From: Myxococcales bacterium
GTDB taxonomy: Bacteria > Myxococcota_A > UBA9160 > SMWR01
Length of the DNA: 51,084 bases
NCBI GenBank assembly: GCA_029881215.1
Contig: JAOUNA010000004.1
Span: forward strand, 1 to 51,084
Direction of reading: 5' to 3'
Shown here: one piece after another, positions 9,036 to 16,814 of the stretch
Numbering within the stretch: the first letter of the stretch is position 1
How the letters are laid out: the number at the start of each line of letters is the position of its first letter
Made by a program: the position numbers and the translations under genes
The notes under the pieces: generated by a model
What the model saw: the letters and a program-made list of their open reading frames with translations, nothing else
Told to the model about the DNA's origin: nothing
The model's database searches: none

Positions 9036-10967
9036 ATGCTTCTGCGGCTCGACGCGGTGACGCGCTCGTTCGGGGGCCGGACGCTCTTTCGCGATGTGTC
9101 GCTCACCGTGAGTGCCGGTGACCGCATCGGGATGGTGGGAGCGAACGGCACCGGCAAGACCACGTTGCTGCGCATCGCGGCCGGTGAGGACGCCCCGGAT
9201 GCGGGCGCTGTGCACACCGGGCGCGATGTTCGCGTCGGACTGCTCAAGCAGGAGATCGATCCCCGCGTCGAGCGCAGCGTGCGCGAAGAAGTCTCCCGCG
9301 TGTGGAGCCGCCTGGACGCCCTGGAGCGCGAGATGCGCGATCTGGAGGCGCAGATGGAGGCCGGCGCGCGCAGCGGCGCCGAGATTTCCCCGGAGCTCGC
9401 GGAGCAGTACGACCGCTGCCGCGCCTCCTTCGAGCTCGGGGGTGGATTCGAGCGCCAGGCGCGCGTCGAGCGCGTTCTGGACGGACTGGGCTTTGCGCGA
9501 GACGCGCTCGATCGGCCGCTCGGGAGCTTCAGCGGCGGTTGGCTCATGCGGGTGGAGCTGGCCAAACTCCTGCTGTCGGCGCCCGATGTGCTGCTTCTGG
9601 ACGAGCCGACCAATCATCTGGACCTCCCGTCGATCCAGTGGTTCGAGGAAACGCTCGCGGCATACCGCGGCGGCGTCGTCGTCATCTCGCACGACCGCAC
9701 GTTTCTCCGGCGTCACGCCGGGCGCATCGCCGAGCTCGAAGCCGGGCGCTGCCGCGTCTACGAGGGGGGCTGGGAGCGGTATCTGGAGCAGAAGGCGGAG
9801 CGCCACGAGCAGCTCCTGGCGCGCAAGCGCAACGAAGACCGTCGCGCCGCGGAGACCGAGCGCTTCATCGAACGCTTTCGCTACAAGGCGAGCAAGGCGC
9901 GGCAGGTACAGAGCCGCATCAAGAGCCTGGAGCGCATGGAGCGCGTCGCGCTCGAGCCCGAGCGCGGCCGCACGCTGCGCATGCGCATTCCGCCGCCGGC
10001 GCGCGCGGGGGAGATCGTGCTGCAGCTGCACGGCATCCACAAGCGTTTCGCGGATCATGTGGTGTACGACGGGGTCGACCTCGAGCTCCGCCGCGGCGAG
10101 CGCGTGGCACTCGCCGGTCCCAACGGCGCGGGAAAATCGACGCTGCTGCGCATCGCCGCCGGGGTGCTGGCGCCCGACGCCGGGGATCGGCGGCTCGGCC
10201 ACAACGCGGTGGCCGCCTTCTATGCGCAGCACCAGCTCGAGGCGCTCGACGCCGGGCGGACCGTGTTGGCTGAGCTCGAACGCGTTGCGCGCAGCGGGGA
10301 TCACCCGCGCCTGCGCGGCCATCTCGGAATGTTTCTCTTCTCGGGCGACGACGTGGAGAAGAAGGTGGCCGTTCTCTCGGGCGGCGAGAAGGCGCGCCTC
10401 GCCCTCGCGAAGCTGCTGCTGCGCCCCGCGAATCTCCTCATTCTCGACGAGCCCACCAATCATCTCGACATGGCCTCGTGTCAGGTTCTCGAGGAGGCGC
10501 TGCGGGGGTACGCCGGCACGCTGCTGTTCATCTCGCACGATCGGGCGCTGATCAACGCGCTGGCCACGCGCGTCATCGACGTCCGCGCCGGGCTGCTGCG
10601 ATCCTTTCCGGGAGACTACGACGCTTACCAGCACGGGCTCGCGCGCGGCACACCGGAGCCCGCCGCGCTGGAGGCGCCCGCAGCGCCTTCCGAGGCAAAA
10701 GCCGAGCGCATGGCGGCGCGCGCCCGGGAGAAGCAGCGCAGGCGGCGCGGTGAGCAGGCGCGCAGGCGGCTCGAGGAGATCGAGCGGGAGCTGCTCGCTC
10801 TCGAGGAGCGCCTCGAGGAACTCACCCGTCAGCTCGCCGAGCCCGAGGTGTACCGCGACGCAGATCTGACGCGCGCTGTCGCGGCGAATCGCGCCGAGCT
10901 GCGCGCTGAAATCGAGGCGCGCTACGCGGCGTGGGAGAGGACGGCCGCGGAGATCGAATCCGCTTGA
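9036..10967 (+). CDS. ABC-F family ATP-binding protein
   Basis: Two ABC domains (GANGTGKTTLLR, GPNGAGKSTLLR; LSGGEKARLALAKLLL; two DEPTNHLD), no TM, basic C-terminal coiled coil. Confidence 0.94.
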   Translation: MLLRLDAVTRSFGGRTLFRDVSLTVSAGDRIGMVGANGTGKTTLLRIAAGEDAPDAGAVHTGRDVRVGLLKQEIDPRVERSVREEVSRVWSRLDALEREMRDLEAQMEAGARSGAEISPELAEQYDRCRASFELGGGFERQARVERVLDGLGFARDALDRPLGSFSGGWLMRVELAKLLLSAPDVLLLDEPTNHLDLPSIQWFEETLAAYRGGVVVISHDRTFLRRHAGRIAELEAGRCRVYEGGWERYLEQKAERHEQLLARKRNEDRRAAETERFIERFRYKASKARQVQSRIKSLERMERVALEPERGRTLRMRIPPPARAGEIVLQLHGIHKRFADHVVYDGVDLELRRGERVALAGPNGAGKSTLLRIAAGVLAPDAGDRRLGHNAVAAFYAQHQLEALDAGRTVLAELERVARSGDHPRLRGHLGMFLFSGDDVEKKVAVLSGGEKARLALAKLLLRPANLLILDEPTNHLDMASCQVLEEALRGYAGTLLFISHDRALINALATRVIDVRAGLLRSFPGDYDAYQHGLARGTPEPAALEAPAAPSEAKAERMAARAREKQRRRRGEQARRRLEEIERELLALEERLEELTRQLAEPEVYRDADLTRAVAANRAELRAEIEARYAAWERTAAEIESA

Positions 10968-11061
10968 CGCTCGAGGGGCGCGCGCGCCCGTGCGCGCGCG
11001 CAGCTGGGGCGTGGGCGACGCTTTCCGCGCTCGCCAGGTCCGTCCGCAGGCGAAAGGGATC

Positions 11062-11274
11062 TCAGTTGTCTTCGTACTTGAACGAGACGCGCACCTTCGC
11101 GCGATACGCGAGGATGTTGCCGTCCTCGATCTGCATGTCGAGCTCCGAAATCTCCGCCACGCGCAGGTCGCGCAAGCTCTTCGCAGCCCGCGATACCGCC
11201 GCCTTCGCCGCGGCCTCCCAGGAATCGGTGCTCGTGCCCACCAATTCGATGATCTTGTACACACTCTCCGACAT
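11062..11274 (-). CDS. Dodecin family flavin-binding protein
   Basis: 70 aa MSESVYKIIELVGTSTDSWEAAAKAAVSRAAKSLRDLRVAEISELDMQIEDGNILAYRAKVRVSFKYED. Confidence 0.93.
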   Translation of the reverse strand: MSESVYKIIELVGTSTDSWEAAAKAAVSRAAKSLRDLRVAEISELDMQIEDGNILAYRAKVRVSFKYEDN

Positions 11275-11401
11275 CGGGACCTCCTCTGGGCCGAAGGCGG
11301 CGCCGCACGGCGTCCGCGGCCTGCATTCCATCGTAGGCCCGCAGCGTCGCCGACCCAAGCGAAAAGCAGCGGGGGCGCCCCGTGGGCGAGTGTGCATCGC
11401 T

Positions 11402-11520
11402 CCGAAACGAAAACGGGTCGCGCCTGGTTGGTGCGACCCGCTCCGTATGGGAAGGGGATTGTGCTGTGCTGTTGCTCGGGGAGTGGCCGTCGCGGGTCCC
11501 GGGGTGACGCAGATTTTTCG
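11402..11520 (-). ncRNA. Candidate intergenic small RNA, copy 2 (or dodecin leader)
   Basis: Minus strand: CGAAAAATCTGCGTCACCCCG...CGGCCACT...CAGCACAATCCCCTTCCCA...CGGGTCGC-n11-GCGACCCG-TTTTCGTTT; same block order as 8141-8250. Confidence 0.45.
11405..11440 (-). terminator. Intrinsic terminator on minus strand
   Basis: CGGGTCGC/GCGACCCG perfect 8-bp stem followed on the minus strand by TTTTCGTTT. Confidence 0.65.
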
Positions 11521-11659
11521 AGCCCGGCTGAAAAATTCTCGAAGTTCTCGAAAATCAAGGGGCTTTGGCACGGGGCGCGGGCGCGAGGCGGCACTCCCCG
11601 CGGTCGTGGAGTGGCGCCCGGGCCTTCAGAGCTCCTTCGGGTGCGCCGAAGCGTCCAGC

Positions 11660-12859
11660 GTGAGCCATGCGCCGTCCGTCCTCATCCTCGACGATGGAGA
11701 GCTCGATCGCCTCCAGCACGTCCTCGAGCGGCTCGGCGCCGATTTCGAGCGGCTCAGCGGAGATGCCATCCCCGAGGAGATCCTGCCGCCCCGGGATCTG
11801 TTGATCACTTCCGGGCGGCGCGCCATGACCATGCCGCGCCTCGGCCCGGTGGCGCAGGGCGGCACCGAACCCTTCTGGGTGTGCATCTACGACGTGGATT
11901 TCCGGCCGCTGCGCGAGCGATTGCGCGCACTCGGCGTGCACTTCCTGATCCACGGTGAGGTCGATGCCGAATCCGTGCGGCTCTTCCTGACGCAGCTGCT
12001 GCACCGCGGCGCCGAGCGCCGCTGTTGCCGCCGCATCCCGCTGCGCTGCGAGATCGAGCTCGAGGTCGGCAGCGACCGGCGCAAGGTCGATCTCGTCGAG
12101 ATTTCCGAAGAGACGTGCCGCTTCGTGACCGACCGCGACATCCCGGGCGGAGCAGCCGTGAGGCTGCGCCTGCCGACATCGCTCACCGCGGGGGAGCCCT
12201 GCGAGCTCGTGGCGCGTCGCATCCGTGCGGCAGCGTGTCAATCCGCCGCGGGTGAAGGCGCCCTCGGCATCGTGGTCGGATTCCAGGATCTCGAGCCCGA
12301 GGCGCGCCTGCAGCTGCAGAAGATGCTGGCGGGGGGGCAGATCGGCACCCGGGTGACGCCGCTCGCGAGCGAGCCCAAGAAGACGGATGCGGTAGCGCCC
12401 TGCCCGGCGGAAAGTCCGGCCGATCCGGAGTCGCCTGCGCCCGCGCCGTGGGATCCGACGCGCGACGGCGAGCGGCGCCGCCACCCACGGCATGCCTACG
12501 GCCGCCGCGTCGAAGCGCTGCGTTGGAGCAGCGACGAAGGGCCGCGCGTGGCACTCGGCAAGGATCTCTCCCTGTCCGGCGTGCGCATCATCACCAGCTC
12601 GCGACCCAGCGCCGGCGCACGCGTGACACTCGCCCTCTACGGCGGTCCACGCGAGGAGCCGATCGTTCTCGAGGCCGAGGTGGTTCGCGTCAACGGCGCG
12701 GAGTCGAGTCTGCGCTTCGTCGGGATTCCCGCGGACGAGAAGCGACAGCTGGAGAAGCTGTTGGGCGACCAGCCCCAGGTCGAGTCGCTTCAGGAGGAGC
12801 CGCGGGAGCGCCTGGTCGTGGCGCGCCTCCTGCCCGGTGAGCTCGTCTCGGAGCGCTGA
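11660..12859 (+). CDS. Tandem PilZ-domain protein with receiver-like N-terminus
   Basis: N-term VLILDDGELDRLQHVLERLGADFE; PilZ-like RRCCRRIPLRCEIEL...VDLVEISEET; second PilZ RRRHPRHAYGRR...GKDLSLSGVRI. Confidence 0.8.
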   Translation: MSHAPSVLILDDGELDRLQHVLERLGADFERLSGDAIPEEILPPRDLLITSGRRAMTMPRLGPVAQGGTEPFWVCIYDVDFRPLRERLRALGVHFLIHGEVDAESVRLFLTQLLHRGAERRCCRRIPLRCEIELEVGSDRRKVDLVEISEETCRFVTDRDIPGGAAVRLRLPTSLTAGEPCELVARRIRAAACQSAAGEGALGIVVGFQDLEPEARLQLQKMLAGGQIGTRVTPLASEPKKTDAVAPCPAESPADPESPAPAPWDPTRDGERRRHPRHAYGRRVEALRWSSDEGPRVALGKDLSLSGVRIITSSRPSAGARVTLALYGGPREEPIVLEAEVVRVNGAESSLRFVGIPADEKRQLEKLLGDQPQVESLQEEPRERLVVARLLPGELVSER

Positions 12860-12979
12860 CGAGGGGCGCGAGCGCATGGCCGTCGCCCGCGCGATCGCGC
12901 AGCCGGTCTGTGCCGAGGCTGCGTCCCGCGCCGTGCGAGATTCCGAGCGCTGCCGGATCTCGACGCTGCGTCGTGATTT

Positions 12980-12995
12980 CGTGACATCCGTCACA
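12980..12995. promoter_or_regulatory. Candidate CRP-like site CGTGACATCCGTCACA
   Basis: Fits TGTGA-N6-TCACA with one mismatch; ~95 bp upstream of the ATG at 13089. Confidence 0.4.
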
Positions 12996-13088
12996 GTTGC
13001 AATCCACTGGATCGCACACCATGGCCTCCCCGAGTCCACCGGGCCGCTGGGGCTCCGGACGAATCGGGCGCTCGAGGAGGGATGCAGC

Positions 13089-13346
13089 ATGCGAACGATC
13101 GTGACGGGAATTCTTGTCGGTGCCGCGCTTCTGCTCGCTGGACCGGCCTTCGCGGAGGCGCAGGGCAAGGGTCAGGAGAAGGCGGCCGAGCAGGCCCAGG
13201 AGGCCGTGAACAAGCAGACGCCCGCCGCGGTGAAGGCTGCGCCGCCGGCCGTGGCGGAGCAGGCGGAGAAGGCGAAGAAGGGCGAGAAGGCCGCCAAGGC
13301 GACCTCCAAGCACGCCGTCGAAGCCGTCGAGCAGGTGGCGGAGTAG
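13089..13346 (+). CDS. Small secreted Ala/Lys/Glu-rich protein
   Basis: Signal peptide MRTIVTGILVGAALLLAGPAFAEA followed by low-complexity helical sequence. Confidence 0.65.
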   Translation: MRTIVTGILVGAALLLAGPAFAEAQGKGQEKAAEQAQEAVNKQTPAAVKAAPPAVAEQAEKAKKGEKAAKATSKHAVEAVEQVAE

Positions 13347-13428
13347 CGCGCGGGCGCAGGCCCGCGCAGCGGCTCGCTGCCCGGGCCGTCCGCGCGGACG
13401 GACACGCGGCAGCGCCGCGCTGACAGGT

Positions 13429-13447
13429 CCCGCCCGCGCCGGGCGGG
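13429..13447. terminator. Hairpin between convergent genes
   Basis: CCCGCCCG-cgc-CGGGCGGG; another hairpin GCGCGGGC/GCCCGCGC at 13348-13367. Confidence 0.45.
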
Positions 13448-13453
13448 GCTGGG

Positions 13454-14380
13454 TCAGTCGTCTGCGTCGTCTTCCTTGTCCTCGCCGAGCACGACGAGTC
13501 GGTTGCGACCCCCGTGCTTGGCGCGGTAGAGGGCGGAGTCGGCCGCCTTCAGCAGATCGAGCGCGGAGAAGCCGTCGCGCAGTACGTCGGAAGCGGCGAG
13601 GCCGGCGCTCATCTGGAGCTTGAGCGAGTTCGTGCCGACGGGCACCTCCACGTTCGAGACTCGACTGAGCAGGCGGCGCGCGGCGCACTGGGCTTCGGGC
13701 CCCTCGACCTGGGCGAAGATGATGCCGAACTCGTCGCCGCCGAAGCGGCAGGGAATGTCATACGGCCGGCAGCTGCTCTTGATGGATTGTCCGGCCGAGC
13801 GCAGCATCTGATCCCCGACGCCGTGACCGTAGCCGTCGTTCACTTCTTTGAAGTGGTCGACGTCGATCATCAGGAAGCCGACGGGTTGGCCGGTGCGCTC
13901 GTGCGCGGAGGCCGCGGCGACGAGCGCATCGTCGAGTGCCGCGCGATTCCAGAGACCCGTCAGCGGATCGATGCGCGCTTGCTCGCGCAGCAGATCGACC
14001 ATCTGCTTCTCGCGCAGGGCCACGCGCACGCGCGCCTGCAGCTCGATCGGATTCACCGGCTTGCGGATGTAGTCGGTGGCACCGCAGTCGAGGGCGCGCG
14101 CCAGGTGGATCACGTTGGTGTCCACCGTCAGGAAGAGCACCGGCACATCCCGTGTCGCCGCGTTCTCCTTGAGGACCCGGCAGACCTTGAAGCCGTCCAT
14201 GTCGGGCAGATTGATGTCGAGCAGGATGACATCGGGAGGCGACTCGAACGCGAGCCGGATGCCGTCTCCCGGGACGTACGCGCTGTCGATGCGATTCACC
14301 AGATGGGGGCGCAGCGAGCGCTCGACCTCCTGGTGGATGTTGGCGTCATCGTCGATCACGAGTACGCGGACTTCGTGCAT
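13454..14380 (-). CDS. Response regulator diguanylate cyclase (REC-GGDEF)
   Basis: VLVIDDDANIHQEVERSL...ILLDINLPDMDGFKVCR...FLTVDTN; GGDEF motif CRFGGDEFGIIFAQ with RPYD five residues upstream (I-site RxxD). Confidence 0.95.
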   Translation of the reverse strand: MHEVRVLVIDDDANIHQEVERSLRPHLVNRIDSAYVPGDGIRLAFESPPDVILLDINLPDMDGFKVCRVLKENAATRDVPVLFLTVDTNVIHLARALDCGATDYIRKPVNPIELQARVRVALREKQMVDLLREQARIDPLTGLWNRAALDDALVAAASAHERTGQPVGFLMIDVDHFKEVNDGYGHGVGDQMLRSAGQSIKSSCRPYDIPCRFGGDEFGIIFAQVEGPEAQCAARRLLSRVSNVEVPVGTNSLKLQMSAGLAASDVLRDGFSALDLLKAADSALYRAKHGGRNRLVVLGEDKEDDADD

Positions 14381-14580
14381 GGCGTTCCCCTGGTGCGGCT
14401 GAAGACTCCGACCGGGTGCCCCCTGCGGGGGCACTCCCTGCCTTCGATTCGACCAGCCGCGGCGAGGACTTGATCGCTCTCGCACATCTCTCTGACACGC
14501 GCGGGCTCGAGTGGCCACATCCGGGAGGAAGCACACGGAGAATGGCCCGGGGCGCGTCCCCGGCGCCGGGGAGGATCGCG

Positions 14581-15072
14581 ATGCTCCGGATGGTCTGCGC
14601 TGGATTGCTCACGGTGTTCATCGCGCTGTCGACCGCGAGCTCGGGGCGCGCAACGATCTCGGATCCGCAGCCGGCGAACGCACCGCCGCTCGCGAGCACG
14701 CCGGCCGACCCCTCCGTACCGCCGCTCGTCCCGCAAGACGGGGCAGCGCCGCCGGTGCTGGCGCTCGAGCTGCCGGGCTCGAGGGCGGGGCTGATGCTGC
14801 GCGGAATCCTGGCGGTGTTCTCGGCCGCACCACTCGGCGGGGCATCGGGCGTGAGGCTCCTCGTGCCGCCGGGCCCTCCGGACTTGATCGGTCTGGTGAA
14901 CCTGCCCGCGCCCGTCTCTCTGTTTCCCGGTCGGGGTGCACGGCCCTTCGGCGGTTCGCCGCCCAGCGCTCCGCCGGACGGCGACTCGGGTGTCGTTCCG
15001 GAGCCCCAGACCGCCGTGCTGGTGCTGCTCGGCCTGAGCGGCCTGGCCGTGGCGGGACGCAAACGCAGCTGA
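14581..15072 (+). CDS. PEP-CTERM sorting domain protein
   Basis: Signal peptide and C-terminal VVPEPQTAVLVLLGLSGLAVAGRKRS. Confidence 0.8.
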   Translation: MLRMVCAGLLTVFIALSTASSGRATISDPQPANAPPLASTPADPSVPPLVPQDGAAPPVLALELPGSRAGLMLRGILAVFSAAPLGGASGVRLLVPPGPPDLIGLVNLPAPVSLFPGRGARPFGGSPPSAPPDGDSGVVPEPQTAVLVLLGLSGLAVAGRKRS

Positions 15073-15142
15073 GGCCTGCGCTGCGGCGGGACGCGCGCTG
15101 ACGCGAGCGCGCAGGCCTCGTGCGCACGGGGCGAGCCAATTC

Positions 15143-15580
15143 CTAGGCCTGCACCGGCTTGGTCTGGATGCGCCCGAAGGCGATGCCCTCCGGCGTCTCA
15201 TCCGGGGGGCATCCGAACGATGCTGCGGCGGGCAGCTTGCGCATCAGCCGTTGCACGCGCCGCTGCGTCGGGCGGTCCGGCTCGAGGAACAAGAGCAGCC
15301 AGCCGAGATTGCCGTCGTCGCGAACCGCTTCGACACAGAGCCGCACCGGATCTGCCTCGCCCGCTTCGAAGAAAGCCACCTCGAGCTGGTCTCCGAGCTG
15401 GATGCCCGGATGAGGCTCGACGCGGATGCCGCGCTCCGAGAGATCCGCACCCACCAGCACATACTGCACCCTCGCCGTGTGCGGATCGAGCACGAGGATC
15501 TCCGTGTCGAAGCGTGTCCGGGGATGGCGGCGGCGATCGCGTGCCTGCGTGCCCGGCATGTAATGGTGCGAGAGATCCAT
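15143..15580 (-). CDS. PilZ domain protein
   Basis: RRRHPRTRFDTEILV (RxxxR) and VGADLSERGIRVEP (DxSxxG). Alternative start at 15658. Confidence 0.85.
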   Translation of the reverse strand: MDLSHHYMPGTQARDRRRHPRTRFDTEILVLDPHTARVQYVLVGADLSERGIRVEPHPGIQLGDQLEVAFFEAGEADPVRLCVEAVRDDGNLGWLLLFLEPDRPTQRRVQRLMRKLPAAASFGCPPDETPEGIAFGRIQTKPVQA

Positions 15581-15846
15581 GCGGCAATGGCTCCGCAGCC
15601 CCGATCCGCCTGCGCGCTCGGGCGCTCCTGAGTCTGTCCTGGGGCGTGGTGTATTCACCTCAAATATCGTTCATCCGGCGCAGAACTTCACCTCTTTGCG
15701 AGACTCGCCTGCGCGAATTACCGTGCACTTACAGTAACTTGCCAGTCTGCTGCGCGGCTTCTGCGGATCCGCTGCGCGCTCGGGATCCGATCCGCCATGC
15801 GGCTGCGCGCGCGGGTCCGGCTCGAGCGCCCGCTAGACTGCTGCGC

Positions 15847-16482
15847 GTGCAGGATGCGGTCGGGCGCGGTGCGGCGCGTTGCTCGCGCTGGGTTTGCTGG
15901 CTCGGTGCGATGTGCGCCGCTGCGGCACTCGCCTGCGCCTGGGGTGAGCGGCGTGCGCAGCCCGGCCAGCCCGATGCAGAGGCGGTCGCGGAGCGCGCCG
16001 CCGCGCCTCCCGAAGGGGTGACCACACCCAGCCCCGACGCGCGCGCCGCGGCCGCCCCCGCGCCGCGTCCCGCCGAGCCTGCGGCCGCCTCCGCGCCCGC
16101 GACAGCGCCGACACCGGAGCCGGACGCGGGAGCGCGCGCGGCCGAGACCGGGCCGCCCACGAGCGCTGCAGCGGAGACGACGCTCGACCTGGCGGCGCTC
16201 GAGCACAGACTGCGCGCCACCCGCGCGCTGGGTCCGTTCACGAAGCTCGCGCTCAAGAACGACATCGACGATCTCGTGGCGCAGATGCGCGACTTTCACA
16301 CCCAGGGGCGCGGCGACCTCAGACGGCTGCGCGAACGCTTCGAGCTGCTGCTGATGAAGCTGTTGAGTCTGCTCCAGGATCGCGAACGCGACCTCGCCGA
16401 CGAGATCGCCCGCTCGCGCGACGCGCTCTGGGCGCTGCTGGTCGATCCGCGCGCGTTCGCGCGGCTTTCCGAGAAGAGTTGA
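15847..16482 (+). CDS. Hypothetical protein, Ala/Pro-rich linker plus helical C-terminal domain
   Basis: N-terminal hydrophobic segment, A/P-rich linker, ordered helical domain (LKNDIDDLVAQMRDFHTQGRGDLRRLRERFELLLMKLLSLLQDRERDLADEIARSRDALW). GTG start uncertain. Confidence 0.55.
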   Translation: MQDAVGRGAARCSRWVCWLGAMCAAAALACAWGERRAQPGQPDAEAVAERAAAPPEGVTTPSPDARAAAAPAPRPAEPAAASAPATAPTPEPDAGARAAETGPPTSAAAETTLDLAALEHRLRATRALGPFTKLALKNDIDDLVAQMRDFHTQGRGDLRRLRERFELLLMKLLSLLQDRERDLADEIARSRDALWALLVDPRAFARLSEKS

Positions 16483-16493
16483 GGGGGAGTGCA

Positions 16494-16763
16494 ATGACAA
16501 CGGGCAAGCGGGTGCGACTCACGCTGCTGATGCTCGGTGTCGCGTGGGCGGCGCCGGGACTCGCGCAGGAGGAGACGCCGCCGTCGCGCGTCGAGGTTCC
16601 CGCGGATCTCCTGGCGGTGATTACGCTGCGCGGCAAGCCGTGCGGGGAGGTGGTGCGACACGAACGTCTCGGCGCGGATGACTATCTCGTGCAGTGCGCC
16701 TCCGGACACCGCTACCGCGTCTACGTGAACCCGCAGGGTCGCGTCGTCGTCGAGTCGCGCTGA
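16494..16763 (+). CDS. Small secreted hypothetical protein
   Basis: Signal peptide (LTLLMLGVAWAAPGLAQ) and compact 60-aa domain with two Cys. Confidence 0.6.
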   Translation: MTTGKRVRLTLLMLGVAWAAPGLAQEETPPSRVEVPADLLAVITLRGKPCGEVVRHERLGADDYLVQCASGHRYRVYVNPQGRVVVESR

Positions 16764-16814
16764 CGCGCGCGCCACGGCGCGCAGCGGACGTGTCCTCGGC
16801 GCCGGGGGCGCTCG

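Noticed and set aside
8991-11594. 867-aa minus-strand ORF opposite the ABC-F gene
   Set aside because: Antisense artefact of GC-rich codon usage; its upstream part overlaps dodecin in a different frame.
14414-14436. GTGCCCC-ctgc-GGGGCAC hairpin upstream of the REC-GGDEF gene considered as a c-di-GMP riboswitch
   Set aside because: Simple hairpin only; no recognisable GEMM-type conserved sequence.
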